Positions 12,601 through 24,625 of a stretch of 64,000 nt of DNA are shown piece after piece. Within the stretch, counting starts at the first letter, position 1. Each line of letters starts with the position of its first letter. Location: the NCBI GenBank assembly GCA_031841125.1, contig CM063106.1, positions 33,600,001 through 33,664,000 on the forward strand, written 5' to 3'. A program made the position numbers and the translations under genes. A model generated the notes under the pieces. It searched no databases, had not been told where the DNA came from, and saw only the letters and a program-made list of their open reading frames with translations. The stretch is from Acanthococcus lagerstroemiae. Taxonomy: Eukaryota; Arthropoda; Insecta; Hemiptera; Eriococcidae.

Positions 12601-15600
12601 GTTATAAAGACACGTTTTTGAATTGAAATTCCATGGAACCAGCAAAAAAAGTTCGTTATATAGAAAATTTCGCTATCTCGATGCGCAATCGGTTACCCTC
12701 TAGTTACCCAGTTACTCGCGGAAATGTTACCCTCGGGTTACCCTCAGATTACCCTTGTTCCCCTTTAGTTACCCGGGTACTGCACGGTAGAATTTCATGC
12801 ATTGAGTCTAGAAGTTCGTTATAGGGAGGTGTCACTGTATTTCTTAGAATAATTTACTGTTCCACAGAAATATCTGGGGACGTATGACAGGTAATTTTAT
12901 GCAGGGTCCAAAAAGAATTTGGTCGAAAAAAAGAACATAAGTGACAAGTATTCCAAAACCACGCTCGAATAGGTCTGAATTAAGCGGTGTTCCCACGAGC
13001 ATTCAAGATGCAGCGAATTCAGTCGCCAGCGACCAATTTGCTCCATTTGAACATGTAAACGCTTGACGCTGCGGCGAGACGCTGTCTAGACGCAGAAGTT
13101 GAACATGTTCAACTTTTTGCAACTGATTCGGTGCATCAAATTTGCTGCGATTTGGATACTCGTGTAAACACCGCTTAAATAAGCAGGACTCACTTTTAGA
13201 AATTTCCAAACACGTTGGTGAATTGAGATGAACTGCTTGTATCCAGACTTCTCGGGAGCTACGTATCGTAAAAATGGAAACTGGCTAAACAGTGCACCGA
13301 CCATATCAATACTCGCAAACAGTTCTGTTAATAGGGCTTGCAGTGATTTTAGCTCTCCATCGTCCGGACTGTATCGTATGCTAGCCAGCATCGACCATAA
13401 GGTGTTCAACACATATACACTAAAGGCATCTCTCATGGGCACCACAGTGCCCTCAACGCCGCTAAACATGCGAGGATCCGTTTTCAGTTTTTCTTCGAAC
13501 ATGGCCACCAACTGCTCAGCTTCCGCTTCTACTAGCTCTGACATGGTCCGCTTTCCGAAACCGAATTCACGCAGATGACGCATTACAAATCGTCGTTGCT
13601 CTATCCAGAATTCTTCATCAGTTAATAACAAACCTGAATAAAAAAAATTACTTCATCAGTTTTTTTATTATTAAAATTAAATTATTTTGCTAATTTAAAA
13701 CAATGTACTTCGTTACTGTACGGAAATATGTTCAAATCTCGGCCCAGTCAGAAAATTTCGGAGTGAACTAGCGAAGAAGTCTTCAAATTTTAGATTTGAC
13801 TCATAACAGAGATGAATTATGAAAAAATCAAGAAGCAAAAAAAGAAGGAAAATTTCTTAATTCATGTAATCAAAGGGAAATATTCTTTAGCGGAAGCTAT
13901 TAGTGTTCACATTTTGATAAACATCTGGAGGTATTACAGTTAACGTATGTGTGTGCCGGCACATCTGTTCATTTTCAAAAGAAAACAAAAAAAACACAAA
14001 AAAACAGTTGTTCTATGTTTATGACATTGGCATATTTTGTATATTGATGGATTTCCATTAAAAAAAAAATTGATGGGTATCATTTCACAGAGCTTCTTTG
14101 AACAAAGTCACTAACTATGTTCGTAAGTAAACAAACTCAGTTTTCTTACTTAAATGTTAAATGTATTATAATAGTATAAATCAAATAATTCATAGTCATT
14201 TATTGGGAGTGGTGGGAAGAAAAACAGTGTAGCCAAACTGAACCAAATAAAAGAGATATTTTTCCGCAGGTATTCTGTAAAATCGTGGTTTTTTTTTTTG
14301 TTTTTTTTTTTTTTGGTTCTTTGCTGCATGTGAATCATGTGAGGAAAATCCGGACTTTTTCAGTTTTTTTCAGAAATCCGACCGGACGTTTTTTCAGAAA
14401 TCTAAAATGAGGACATGTCCGGGTTTTGCTGGACGGATGGTAACCCGAGTTATGAAGTTCCAAAATTATGGATCGTATCGATTATGTATTTACCCATCAA
14501 TTTTTGCATCAACTAGTATTTGAGGAATGCCTTTCCAAAACGCAGAAAGAGTGAATTTTTTCGAATTCAGTTGATGAAACCAGCAACCCATCAATTTTTC
14601 TTCGTCGAATTGCAAAAAAGTCATCTTCTTTTAAGCTATCGCAATATTTGCTATGAAAACGCTCATTCCCAGAATGCAGAAAGCGCATTTATTTCATTCG
14701 GAATCGGATAATAAAACACTCAGCTCATCAGTGTGCCTTTGTCAAATTGCAAAAAAAAGAAAAAAAGAAAACAGAGAGAGAAAAAGAAAGAAAGAAAAAG
14801 TATTTTCCTTTATGTTATCACATTTACAAATATTTGCAAATTAAGAAACTCATTTCTAAAACGCAGTAAGTGCATTCGCTACATATTCCGATTCCAAAAC
14901 ATAGTAAGTACAGTTTTTGCTTTTTGGAGTTTTCTTCAGCCTCTAGTTTTGCGGATATTTTTGTGTTAAGAATGAAATTTCTGGGTCATGTCTGTCAGAG
15001 TTGAGGTTAGCTTTAGTTACAAATCATGAGGAAAAATTAAAATTGAGACGTGTAGGTAGTTTTTTTTTTGTGTTTCCTAAATAACTTAGACTACACTAAC
15101 TGCATTTTCGAAACGCAGTTCTCATTGTAAATTGTCGATTATTTTGTAGCCTTAATAGTTATTTCTCTCCAATTAAATAGGTACAAACAAAATTATTTCG
15201 AGTCTATAAAATAAATATGTAAAAATTGAAGAATAAAGAAACCTCGTCTGGTTCCCCAAGTCCTGGTTTCATAGAAAGGTCCCTGAGGTCTTCCATCCAA
15301 TTCCTCTTTCGTGAGCATTTCCTTGATGGCTTGATATCCGTAACACACCACTTGTCGGTCTTTTCCAACGCGTAAACCAACCACCGGACCATAGTTTCGG
15401 GCTAATTCGGCCGTTGCTTTGTACAGGTAACCGGTTTGATCACGTAATTTCTTTACAGTTAGCATACTGCCCACAATTGGGTACCACGCCGGTCCTAAGT
15501 TATGCAACGTAGAAATTTAATGTAATATTTGTTGCGGATAAATTGCTAGCAATGCAGTATGAATTATAATTATTCTACATGTAGTAAATTTGATTTGCAT

Positions 15601-18600
15601 TCGTTTTAGTGCAGTTGCAAGGGGGCTCCAAAATAAGGTATTGGAAGTTACATCAGCGTCATTGTCTTCGAGACTCGTATAGGTACCTATCTAAAATACG
15701 TTGTTAAACATGAGAATCAAATTGAATTGGTGATTTGATTTCAGTTGGTACTCAGCTTGATGAAAATTTTAGTGTGACCTCGGAGTACTTGAGTAAATAC
15801 GATGAGTGGTGTGACAACTTGATAAAAATATATAGTAAAACATGATAATTCCGAAGTATGTTAGTAAACAACGTCACAGGTAGGCAAGGAGAGTGCCATT
15901 AAAAACAATTGCTGAATTGAAGTTCTCGACAAGACTGTATCAGTAATTCCTCCTGGCAGTCAGTGCCTACCTCTGTCGAAACTGAAAAAAATCTCAATAA
16001 AGTCCTAACACCTAAGACACCCAAGAACCCAGAGCACTGTATTCATTCTTAAATCCAAGAAATTCTCATACTAGCCAAATAATGATGGGCATGATCTTGG
16101 CAGAAAATGTTATTAAGAGCATGGAAATCGCGACCTGTGTGGTACTTGAAACAAAACACTTGAAATCATATCCTAGGTCGTGATTTTGGTAGTGACTTGG
16201 GATCATTGTTCCAGTGAATATCCTGGCACGACCTTGGCCAACATCCTCAAACAACGGTGGTGATCCCTCATTTTACAGTTTATTCAAGTACGAAGGAAGC
16301 AGGGGAGGAAAACAGTTTTGAATTCAATATTACTTTTTTTTTTTCTTCGGTCTAACAACACTTTATTTTTCAGGGATAAAAGGCTATAAAATTTCTCTTA
16401 GGGGAACGATGCATTTCAACGTTTTTTTTCTAGGGGTGGGGGCAAATAGGATCGCAGCTAATGTCCCCAAGGTCATTGAGATTAATCAAAATCAATCTTC
16501 AGGTGATGATCTGAGATCTTTTTTTTTGGCGATCTCGTCTGACCAGCGCTGATGTGATATTTACTGCAGACTTCTGAGAATGACACTTGTCCAGAGGTAT
16601 TGTTCGCGTAAGTACTTTTTGCTTAACAGCGTCCAATTAGTAGTACTAGCTAACAATGGGTAACATTTTTCAAAATGTGAAGTTTAAATTAAAACATCAA
16701 AACTAAAAACAAGAAACTGAACTTTTCAATAGACAAAATTTTTTAGTTTTGTTGTACTCGTATAACAAAAAGAAAAAAAAAGAAAAGCCAGGTATATACT
16801 GAAAAATAAAGAAGAACGGCTTGCAGGCCAGGTTGAATCATATAGATTTTTGAACAAGTACCTTCATCCTGACATAGGCACCGCCAGATCTTTTTCCAGC
16901 TGGGGGTAAGACGGTTTCACAGGAGAGACAAAACTCGTTTATAGAAAAAATACATGATTTTTGTTCAATAATGAATTTTTTGAAAATTTAGTGACTCCAG
17001 TTGCCACTCTTGGCGGCGCTTATACTCTCTGGTTTCTGCATAAATAATCCCGATGCGCAAAATCCCGCCGGTTACCCGGATAACTAAAGGGGAACCGAGG
17101 ATATCTGACGGGTTTCTGGTAATCTGAAGGTAACCGAGAGTTGCAAATAGGTAACTCCCGATGCACAAAATCCCACAAGTTACTCGGGTAAATAAAGGGG
17201 AACAAGGTTAACCGAGGGCAACAAATTGATAACTTTTCCACCACGGGTAACTCGAGGGTAACTAACTGCGTAATATCCTAAATGAGAACAAGGTTAACCA
17301 AGGGCAAAAATTGGATAACTTTTTTCCACCACGGGTAACTCGAGGGTAACTAACTGCGTAATATCCTAAAGGGAACAAGGGTAATCTGAGGGTAATTCGA
17401 GGGTAACAAATGGGTAACTTTTCCGCGGGTAACTGGGTAACCAGAGGGTAACTGATTGCGCATCGGGTTTTTTCGCGGGTAACTAGAGGGTAACTGATTG
17501 CGTATCGAGATGCGCAAAATCCCGCCAGTTACCCGGGGAACTAAAGGGGAACCAAGGGTAACTGATAGGTTTCTGGGTAATCTGAGTGTAATCTGAAAGT
17601 AACCAAGGGTTGCAAATGGGTAGCTATTCCGCGGGTAATTAGATGGTAACTGATTGCACTTTGCACATCGGGATAGGGTACCTGACCCAACGTTCGTCCC
17701 CGTACCTAATGTTATCCCCCGGCATTTCTCAGCCTATAATTAGCGCACTCTCTCGAAAATCGTCCACAACTATCGAGAATCATCTAAAAAGACCTGCTAA
17801 TATGAAACCTTGACCGATGCTGGCGTATTTCGCCGTTCATCAAACGTGAATGCTAAAAAGTTTTAAGATGAAATTTTTACTCAGAGTAATTTCGATGTTT
17901 TATGGTCTTAAGGTACAGCTTGAGATGTCTGTAGTAATAGAATGACATAAAACCATTTTGTCGGACGTTTCTTCTTTTTTTTCAGAAGTTTTTTACTTTT
18001 TTTTATCAAATGGCCTTAATCTGTCTCCAGGGGATAAAATTAGAGTATAAAACAAATTTTTGATGTTAATTTCAGTTTTTGTCATATTTAGATGGCAAAA
18101 CGAAAACAATGGTCTAAACCATCAGAGAGCATTAAATCGAAAAAATTCTTATGTGATTATTGTTTGAATTATTAAAAATTAGAAATCCGAATGTTTAGAT
18201 GCCCTCTACGATATTTCTACGTGATTTTTGCGTCGAAATACTGAAATATTACTTCGAAGGAATAAAAATGTTCATTTTTCTGTCGTAACACTCAATTTGC
18301 TTCACTTAAAGAATAATTTCAAAAAAATTAGGAACATTTTTTTTATATTTTCGAAAAACTTATTTTTTGGTTCTTGGCGCAGCTTGGAGGGGGTAATTAT
18401 TTTTGGAAAAAATTTACCCCACAGCTAGGTAGCCAAGTGGATAGGGTACCCATGGTAATTATTTTTTGAAAAAATTCACCCCGTAGCTAGGTGGCCAAGT
18501 GGATAGGGTACCCATATACACTTTTCTTTCAACTTTGACCCCACAGATGGGCCACAATTTCGAAAATAGAAACGGAGGATGATAGTTCGGCTACCTACCC

Positions 18601-18890
18601 TATGTTTTCAATAAATTGTCAGCTAAGTATTATATGAAGCAACCAAGATGGCAAACATAAAGAAGACAAATTCTGGGCATGTCACAGAGTATGCAAGGAT
18701 GACTGAAAATGGTGATTAAAACCGATGTTCATTGACTTTATAATTAACCGGTTGATTTCCAATCAGATTGTAATTTACCTGTATAAGACTGGAGTTAAGA
18801 CTTACCTGGCGGATAATTTTTCGGTTTTCGCGTATCCAAATACGCAAGCAGTGCCAAAATGCAGACAAAAAATATGGCTGCGATCCACAT
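9678..18890 (-). CDS. Cyp303a1: Cytochrome P450, CYP303A1-like
   Basis: Eight exons join in frame: 18806-18890, 15243-15494, 13194-13633, 10849-10957, 10586-10766, 10235-10352, 9964-10105 and 9678-9868, giving 505 residues and a stop. Exon 1 encodes an N-terminal membrane anchor ([19 protein letters not shown]) and the start of the proline hinge (NYPPG), completed by PAWYP in exon 2. The I-helix reads MAGSETTS, the PERF region FRPDRF, and the haem loop PFGFGKHRCMG with its cysteine ligand. The WIEQRRF motif at the C-helix is intact. The segment [20 protein letters not shown] and the [10 protein letters not shown] motif match my memory of CYP303A1, a conserved CYP2-clan enzyme with a developmental role in insects. 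The gene looks functional. The subfamily call is from memory and less sure than the P450 call. Confidence 0.88.
12195..12456. mobile_element. Nested inverted-repeat element
   Basis: Arms of about 40 bases pair with one another (GTGTGACCTGCCAGG left, CCTGGCAGGTCACAC right; inner GGGACCTGTGCGCA and TGCGCACAGGTCCC). The element lies inside the pogo-like element and therefore arrived later. Confidence 0.7.
12678..12790. repeat. GTTACC-family repeat, truncated copy
   Basis: Begins CGATGCGCAATC and continues with spaced GTTACCC motifs, but lacks the distal CGCATCGG end. A member of the family seen in fuller form at 17049, 20473, 28925, 44858 and 47156. Confidence 0.75.
17049..17672. repeat. GTTACC-family cluster in P450 intron 1
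   Basis: Several GTTACC-family units in tandem or nested order over about 620 bp. Units start CCCGATGCGCAAAATCCCGC and end TGATTGCGCATCGGG. The interior repeats GGTAAC/GTTACC every 12-25 bases. A 100-base unit ending CTAACTGCGTAATATCC is itself duplicated. Confidence 0.8.
18390..18511 (+). repeat. Duplicated tRNA A-box-like unit
   Basis: Two 62-base direct repeats, each containing GGTGGCCAAGTGGATAGGG (copy 1 has GGTAGCC). This matches a pol III A box of tRNA-Leu/Ser type. No B box (GGTTCGANTCC) follows, so it is at most a SINE head fragment. It lies in P450 intron 1. Confidence 0.4.
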
Positions 18891-20472
18891 TTTTTTTTTT
18901 TTTTTTAATTTGTACCTGTATTTATGATCTTTTGCTCTTCTGGTTCTGCTCTGCACAGTGCATCTGCGAAAAATAAAATAAAGAGTAAGTGCAATGAAGC
19001 ATATAGTTGATTAAGTAAATCTAATGTGGTTGACGGACCGCCTCGTACCGGAAGGTTGATCACACAACCGTCCAGAGAAAGTGAAAGTAGGTAGCCAGGT
19101 ACTACAAGTTTAAAGCCCAGATTCCCGGATTCTTCTTCCTCTTATCTCTTTCCTCTTTTTCTTGATCCCCGTAATACATTATTTTGCTCACACTTGAAAT
19201 ATTGACGACGCCGACTCAAATTCACACTGCTGTTATAACGACTTACTTTTCCACATTTCTTTGATTGCATAATTATTATAGTTCTTACCGTGTAGTTACA
19301 CGTTATGTAATAGATAAATAAACGTTAGAACACGTTTGCTAATTCGTAAAGTTAGCAATTTTCAGATCGCGAAGTGTCCCTGAGATTTTTATTCTTGCTA
19401 GATGTGCTCCATATCATTCGCATGTAAAGTTGTATGAAAATTTGAAAAACATAATTTCTTTTATTCGTTTATGGGACTACAATTTAGTTATTTTACGATG
19501 CTTATGAGTTATGACCAAAGGGTACCATTATGCGAGTTTGTTTCATAGGCGAAGTTGCCATTACAGCCCTCCCCCAATTAAAAAAACTTATTTGAAATCT
19601 GTACGATATCTATGTGCTTACGTTAGAATACGTGTTTATATCAGGCCTAATTACACGTATTTTTATTTTGTTTCACCATATTATACATTCTCGTGAATTT
19701 GAGAGATATTTTGCCGAAAAAATCATGATGCGATAAAAAAAGGCAATTCTGAAGAAGCTGTTGATTTCCATGAAAATTATCATAACACTGATATCCTCAC
19801 TCTTAAGTTTCCACAGGGGTCATAATCTGAAAACCAACGTTAGCCTAGTTTTATAAATGGCTTAGTTCATTTCTGAGGTTATTTCTACAGTACCCTCGGC
19901 TATTGACACTTATAGGAAACTAAGAATTGACATACTGAAAGTGATGTAAGTGGACTCGAAAATGTGATTTCTTGAGTCGCCGAATTCATTTTTGACCTTG
20001 TCCAAGCTGTAACGCAAAACAATCAAGTCTACGGATATGCAACTATCCATATTTCAGATTTTAGTATCCCCTTCCCTTGATTCTTGATGGGTATAAGTGC
20101 GAGTGCTAAAATGACCTCAAAAATAGATTCATTAACTCTGCTAAACTATTAGCATGTTGGATATAACTGATGCTCACTTATGAAGTCAATCTTCTTAGAT
20201 TCTATAGCTTCTGGTGGGTTCTACTGGTAAAGTTGACAACTGAAATTATCATTTCAAAAATGAACTCAGTGTTTCAGAAAAACGTGGTATTGGTATGTTT
20301 AAAGCCAAACACCAAACGTTTGAAGTCAGGCACCTTAACTCTCGAGGATGGATATGTACCAAAATTAATATCAAAACAGAACTCTCTCAGTCACATCGTG
20401 AACGTTTCAAATAATTGATGTCCGCTTATGTAACTTTCAATATTATGGTGTTTGGCTGAAATGACTTCATGA

Positions 20473-20773
20473 CCCGATGTGCAAAATCCCGCCAGTTACC
20501 TGGGTAACTAGAGGGGAACCAAGGGTAACTGACGGGTTTCTGGGTGATCTGAGGGTAACCGAGGGGAAGGTTACAAATGGGTAACTTTTTCGCGGGTAAC
20601 TAGAGGGTAACTGATTGCGTATCAGGATGCGCAAAATCCCGCCAGTTACCCGGATAACTAAAGGGGAACCAAGGGTAACTGATTGGTTTCTGGGTAATCT
20701 GAGGGTAACCGATGGTTGCAAAAAGGTAACTTTTCCGCGGGTAACAGGAGGGTAACTGATTGCGCATTGGGGA
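20473..20773. repeat. GTTACC-family repeat, two tandem units
   Basis: Two units head to tail, each starting with a CCCGATGTGCAAAATCCC-like end and finishing near TGATTGCG(C/T)AT. Interior carries the same ladder of GGTAAC motifs as the other copies. Confidence 0.8.
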
Positions 20774-21908
20774 ACACATCGACCCAATCCGAGGATCCAT
20801 AATATATTGAAAGCTACCAATGCTAATTCTTAGATATTGATCCCCTGTGAACCCTTAAGACGGCGAGGGAGGGGTTTTATAAAACAACATCAGAAATGTG
20901 TTCTGCATACCTATCTGGAAATCGTATAAATGAATTACGAGGTACACGTAAGTATTTTGGTTGTGTTTGGATAAAAATCATCAATTCATTATTATAGAGT
21001 CCTATTTTGGAATTTTCTGTGCACGCCCTAACGTAGTTTGTTTTTATTTTTATTTCTTAATTGATTACTTATGAGATCGCAACACGCCAAATTGCATAAA
21101 ATTTCCTGATGGCGATGGATGTCCTACATTGACCTTCAACCCATGGGCACGAATTAGTATTATTTGAGAACTGAATATTCGAAAGTAAAAAGGAAAAAAG
21201 TATAGCGGCCTGTAATCTGAAATAAGGCAGTGACACATGACGTCACCAGATCGCTTGTTATCAGTACTGGGGGAAAGAACCAGAATGAAATACATAAAGT
21301 CTAATGGGAAGGTAACGAATTTTTCCATTTATATCGAAAATTAGTGGAATTACGTGAAAAATGATGAGAATGAAATTTGTCGGAAACGGTATTTTCATTT
21401 TTCTAAAGTAACTTCCATATAATTTCGAACATTCTCTCGCGAATTATTGCAATTTGAAAATTGACTTTACTAGTAAGTAGCCATTTTGAATTATGTATTT
21501 CGGATTTGGGTAATTCTCAGAATTCGGGCATATTTCACTCACAATAAAAATCAGTTTTGGAAAGCATCTTTCTTGCAATTTTTTTGGGCAGTTTGGTAAT
21601 AGACATAACTCTGATACTATTTCTAGCCTACGGCTCAATTAATGCCGAAAAGGGGCGAGGGCAGAGCATTTCTAAAAATCTATAGACACTACGAAAGAAT
21701 TTCCATCGTAGTGGCAACCACAACATTAGAATTTCCATCGCAGTAGCATCTGTTGTGTGAATATTTCTTTGGCAGTGCAGTAGTGGAATGATGATGATCC
21801 AGACAACCAATGTGTTGGAAATCATGTACATGGTCTTCAGAAAGTCAATTGGCAAGGTAAGTGAGCTACAAGTACATTTAAGATATGGATGTATAAATTT
21901 ATACATTC

Positions 21909-21997
21909 TTACGTAGTGGACATTTAGTTCCATAGTAGTGGTTAGAAATAATAACATTGCCACTACGAAAGAAAACCAAAGATGATCCACTACGTAA
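21909..21997. repeat. Short hairpin repeat
   Basis: A 12-base perfect inverted repeat (TTACGTAGTGGA / TCCACTACGTAA) with further GTAGTGG / CCACTAC pairing inside. More CACTACGA-type motifs upstream (about 21690) suggest remnants of a larger element. Confidence 0.55.
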
Positions 21998-22445
21998 AAA
22001 AATAGTAGATACATTGAATTTAAGACTTCAAGTATACTTTTATGAGCTTAGTGTCCATTTTGGAGTGTGAGTGAACTTGGTAATTTCCTTTTGTAGGGTG
22101 TGCCAATTCACTTTTCCTTCTTCTGTATTCCAGAGCGCTTTCGGCTGTTATGCCATCATCAGTGGAGTACCCCTGTCTCAAAAAGTTTGATGAACTGATA
22201 TATGCCCCAATTCTGAGAATTACCCATTTACGTTATCTGTATATATTAAAAGAATCTATTACGAGTTCGTCTGGCCGTTCTATCCAGCCGATTTGCTTCA
22301 TTTTTTTTTTAATGAAAGGTATTCATATGTACATATGTCATCAAGTATTGGAATTCACTTAACTTTGACCTTACTCAATTTATACTCGAACGCGACTTAA
22401 TTTATGATTATTCCAAGTTTTTCCTCCACTCAAACATCAATACCT

Positions 22446-22750
22446 CAGGTTCTAATAGAAGTAAAGAATTTGTTTTGCTCTAAGAACACTCAGTAGATCA
22501 AGACCTTTCATTTGAGCTTGTGACCACTCAAATCGGTCGAGTCTGAGGACAGTTATGAGTGGACATTAAACTTGACTTTTCATATTTTCAATATTTTTCT
22601 TGACTCAAAAATCTATATCTCAGGTTTTAATTGAGGTAAAGAATTTCTTTGCTCTAAGACCACTCAGTGGATCAAGACCTTTCATTTGAGCTTGTGATCA
22701 CTCAAATCGGTTGAGTCTGAAGACAGTTGTGAGGGGACATTCAACTTCAC
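22446..22750. repeat. Tandem duplication, about 175 bp unit
   Basis: Two adjacent diverged copies share CTCAGTRGATCAAGACCT and TTTCATTTGAGCTTGTGA and the following ACTCAAATCGGT segment in the same order and spacing. Non-coding. Confidence 0.75.
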
Positions 22751-23459
22751 CTGTTATAATTTTAGAAGGGGAAAAATGGTAGATTAAAGAAAAAAAAACA
22801 AAAAAACACTTGCTTCATTCTGATTGGCTCTCAGCTTCAGCCATTATACTTCCAATTAACAACTAATGCTGCGGAGCAGCACGGGTCTCAATTTAATAAT
22901 GATAGGTAGTCAACTTTTTACCACCGATTTTCAAAAACTCGGTTTAACTTGAAAAACACACAAAATTATTTAGTAATTTTTATCAATTTTATCAAACTCA
23001 GGGGCGAAATATGTAAACAAAGCCCAAGTGTCATTCCCCTGTTCAAAAGTTTTGAAAATTCAGCCACCCTGATAAGCAGTTTTTATGAGTAAGGGCTGAG
23101 TCGATAAATATCTACACTTGGAATATTCGGCATCTATATTGTTTTAAGACTCCTACGATTTATATTTATTGCAATGGCATAACTAAGAAATCTTTAAATT
23201 TTTTTTTTTTTCAGAACTCATCAGTTTGGTTTGAATATTGTTTTGTCAAGGGTTCAGCGTACATGATAGAAGAGAATGAAACACGTGGTCTGTATCCACT
23301 GTGGTCTATATCCATTACACCTGCCTACCACAACTGGCACCAAAAGGGGCAGAATTATTCCCGATTTCATAGCAAAGGAATCGCCCAATTGACCCGTTTG
23401 GTTTCAGTCACAAAATCGCGGTTGCTTTTGAAATTAGTCACATGCGTGTGACATTAGCC

Positions 23460-24625
23460 GGCACTTCGTTTTCCAATTAGGTGCAAACTCAAAAATTTCA
23501 CTATTCCGCAAAATGTGGGACTCACTGACAGGAGGGGGTGGGGGAGGGGTAAAATGTTTGTTTTAAAATCTGAAAAAAATTACAAAGCCGGGTATGCTCC
23601 GTTTTTCAATTAGGCGCAAACTCAAAAATTTCACAATTTCGCAAAATGTGGGAACCATTGACAGCAGGGTGGGGGTAAAATGTTTGTTTTGAATCGTAAA
23701 AAAATTACAAAAATGATGAATTTAAGTTCAAATGAAACAAATTTATTTATTTTCATCAAAATGAAAACTATAATATGATGTAAAAGCTTTTGTTTATTCG
23801 TAAGAGCCGGGGGGGGGGGGTCGTATTTCCTGAATGTGTTCGTATGAACTCTGAGGGGGGTATAGGCTAAAAAAATGGGTGCCTTTATTAAGAGGAGCCG
23901 AGCCACACAATTTGACTCCCTGTGGACCCCCATTTTTTTCAACTCAGACGTTTTCGGAAGTGTTTTACATTGAACTCATTCACATTCTCCTGAAGTTTGG
24001 TGACTGTAACTGCTTCCCTTCAAAAATTGTATTAAGGAGTCGAAATCTTAATAATGTAAAAATGTCTGGTTATCTGTGTGGGCAGGCAGTGGTGGCAACT
24101 TCAATACTGCCCTGAGGCTCAGGCAACACACGAAAAAATTTTGAAAAATACCTCAAAAACCTAAGTTTACAAGTTTATTTGAATATTTGGATTTAAATTT
24201 GGGTTGGTCGAAATTTTTGAAATTAAATTCGCAATTATCTTATTTTTTTCTCGCATAAATTGACCAGAATAATTCTGTAACCCCCCCCCCCCTCCAAGTT
24301 AAAAACAGTCAGGCAACACACGAAGAAAATCAGTTGCCACCACTGTTGGCAGGTGAACCGTAAGAACTGGGGTTCATACTTTCTGGATGTGTTCGTACGA
24401 ACTCTGAGAAGGTCTTAGGCGCTTAAAAAATTCCGACACCCTCATTAAAAGGGGGCCCACAAGATTTTTCCCCCTCTGGGCCGCTCAATTTTTCTCAACT
24501 AGAACGTTTTCGAAAGTTTTTCACATTAAACTGTTTTACATTCTGCTGGAGTTTGATAGCTGTAACTGCCTCCTGCAGAAATTATTAGGGGGTTGAAAAT
24601 CTTAAATTTCCTAAATGAGCTCAGA
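23460..24625. repeat. Local direct duplications
   Basis: Two nested sets. A unit of about 130 bp (CAAACTCAAAAATTTCAC ... GCAAAATGTGGGA) is repeated at 23460-23590 and 23590-23715. A unit of about 265 bp (GTGTTCGTAYGAACTCTGAG ... TAACTGC) occurs at 23800-24064 and 24355-24625. Each contains G- or C-rich runs. Confidence 0.7.

Larger units (their letters stand above)
11818..12837. mobile_element. pogo/Tigger-like MITE in P450 intron
   Basis: The ends are CAGTG-type terminal repeats with inner TATAACGAAC matches, flanked by TA on both sides (11816-11817 and 12838-12839). Repeated TTCGTTATATAG motifs lie near the right end. No transposase is readable. Two smaller elements sit inside it. Confidence 0.65.

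Noticed and set aside
20467..20820. 117-codon minus-strand frame with repeated [12 protein letters not shown] peptides
   Set aside because: It is a translation of the GTTACC-family repeat; the same peptides appear wherever the repeat does.
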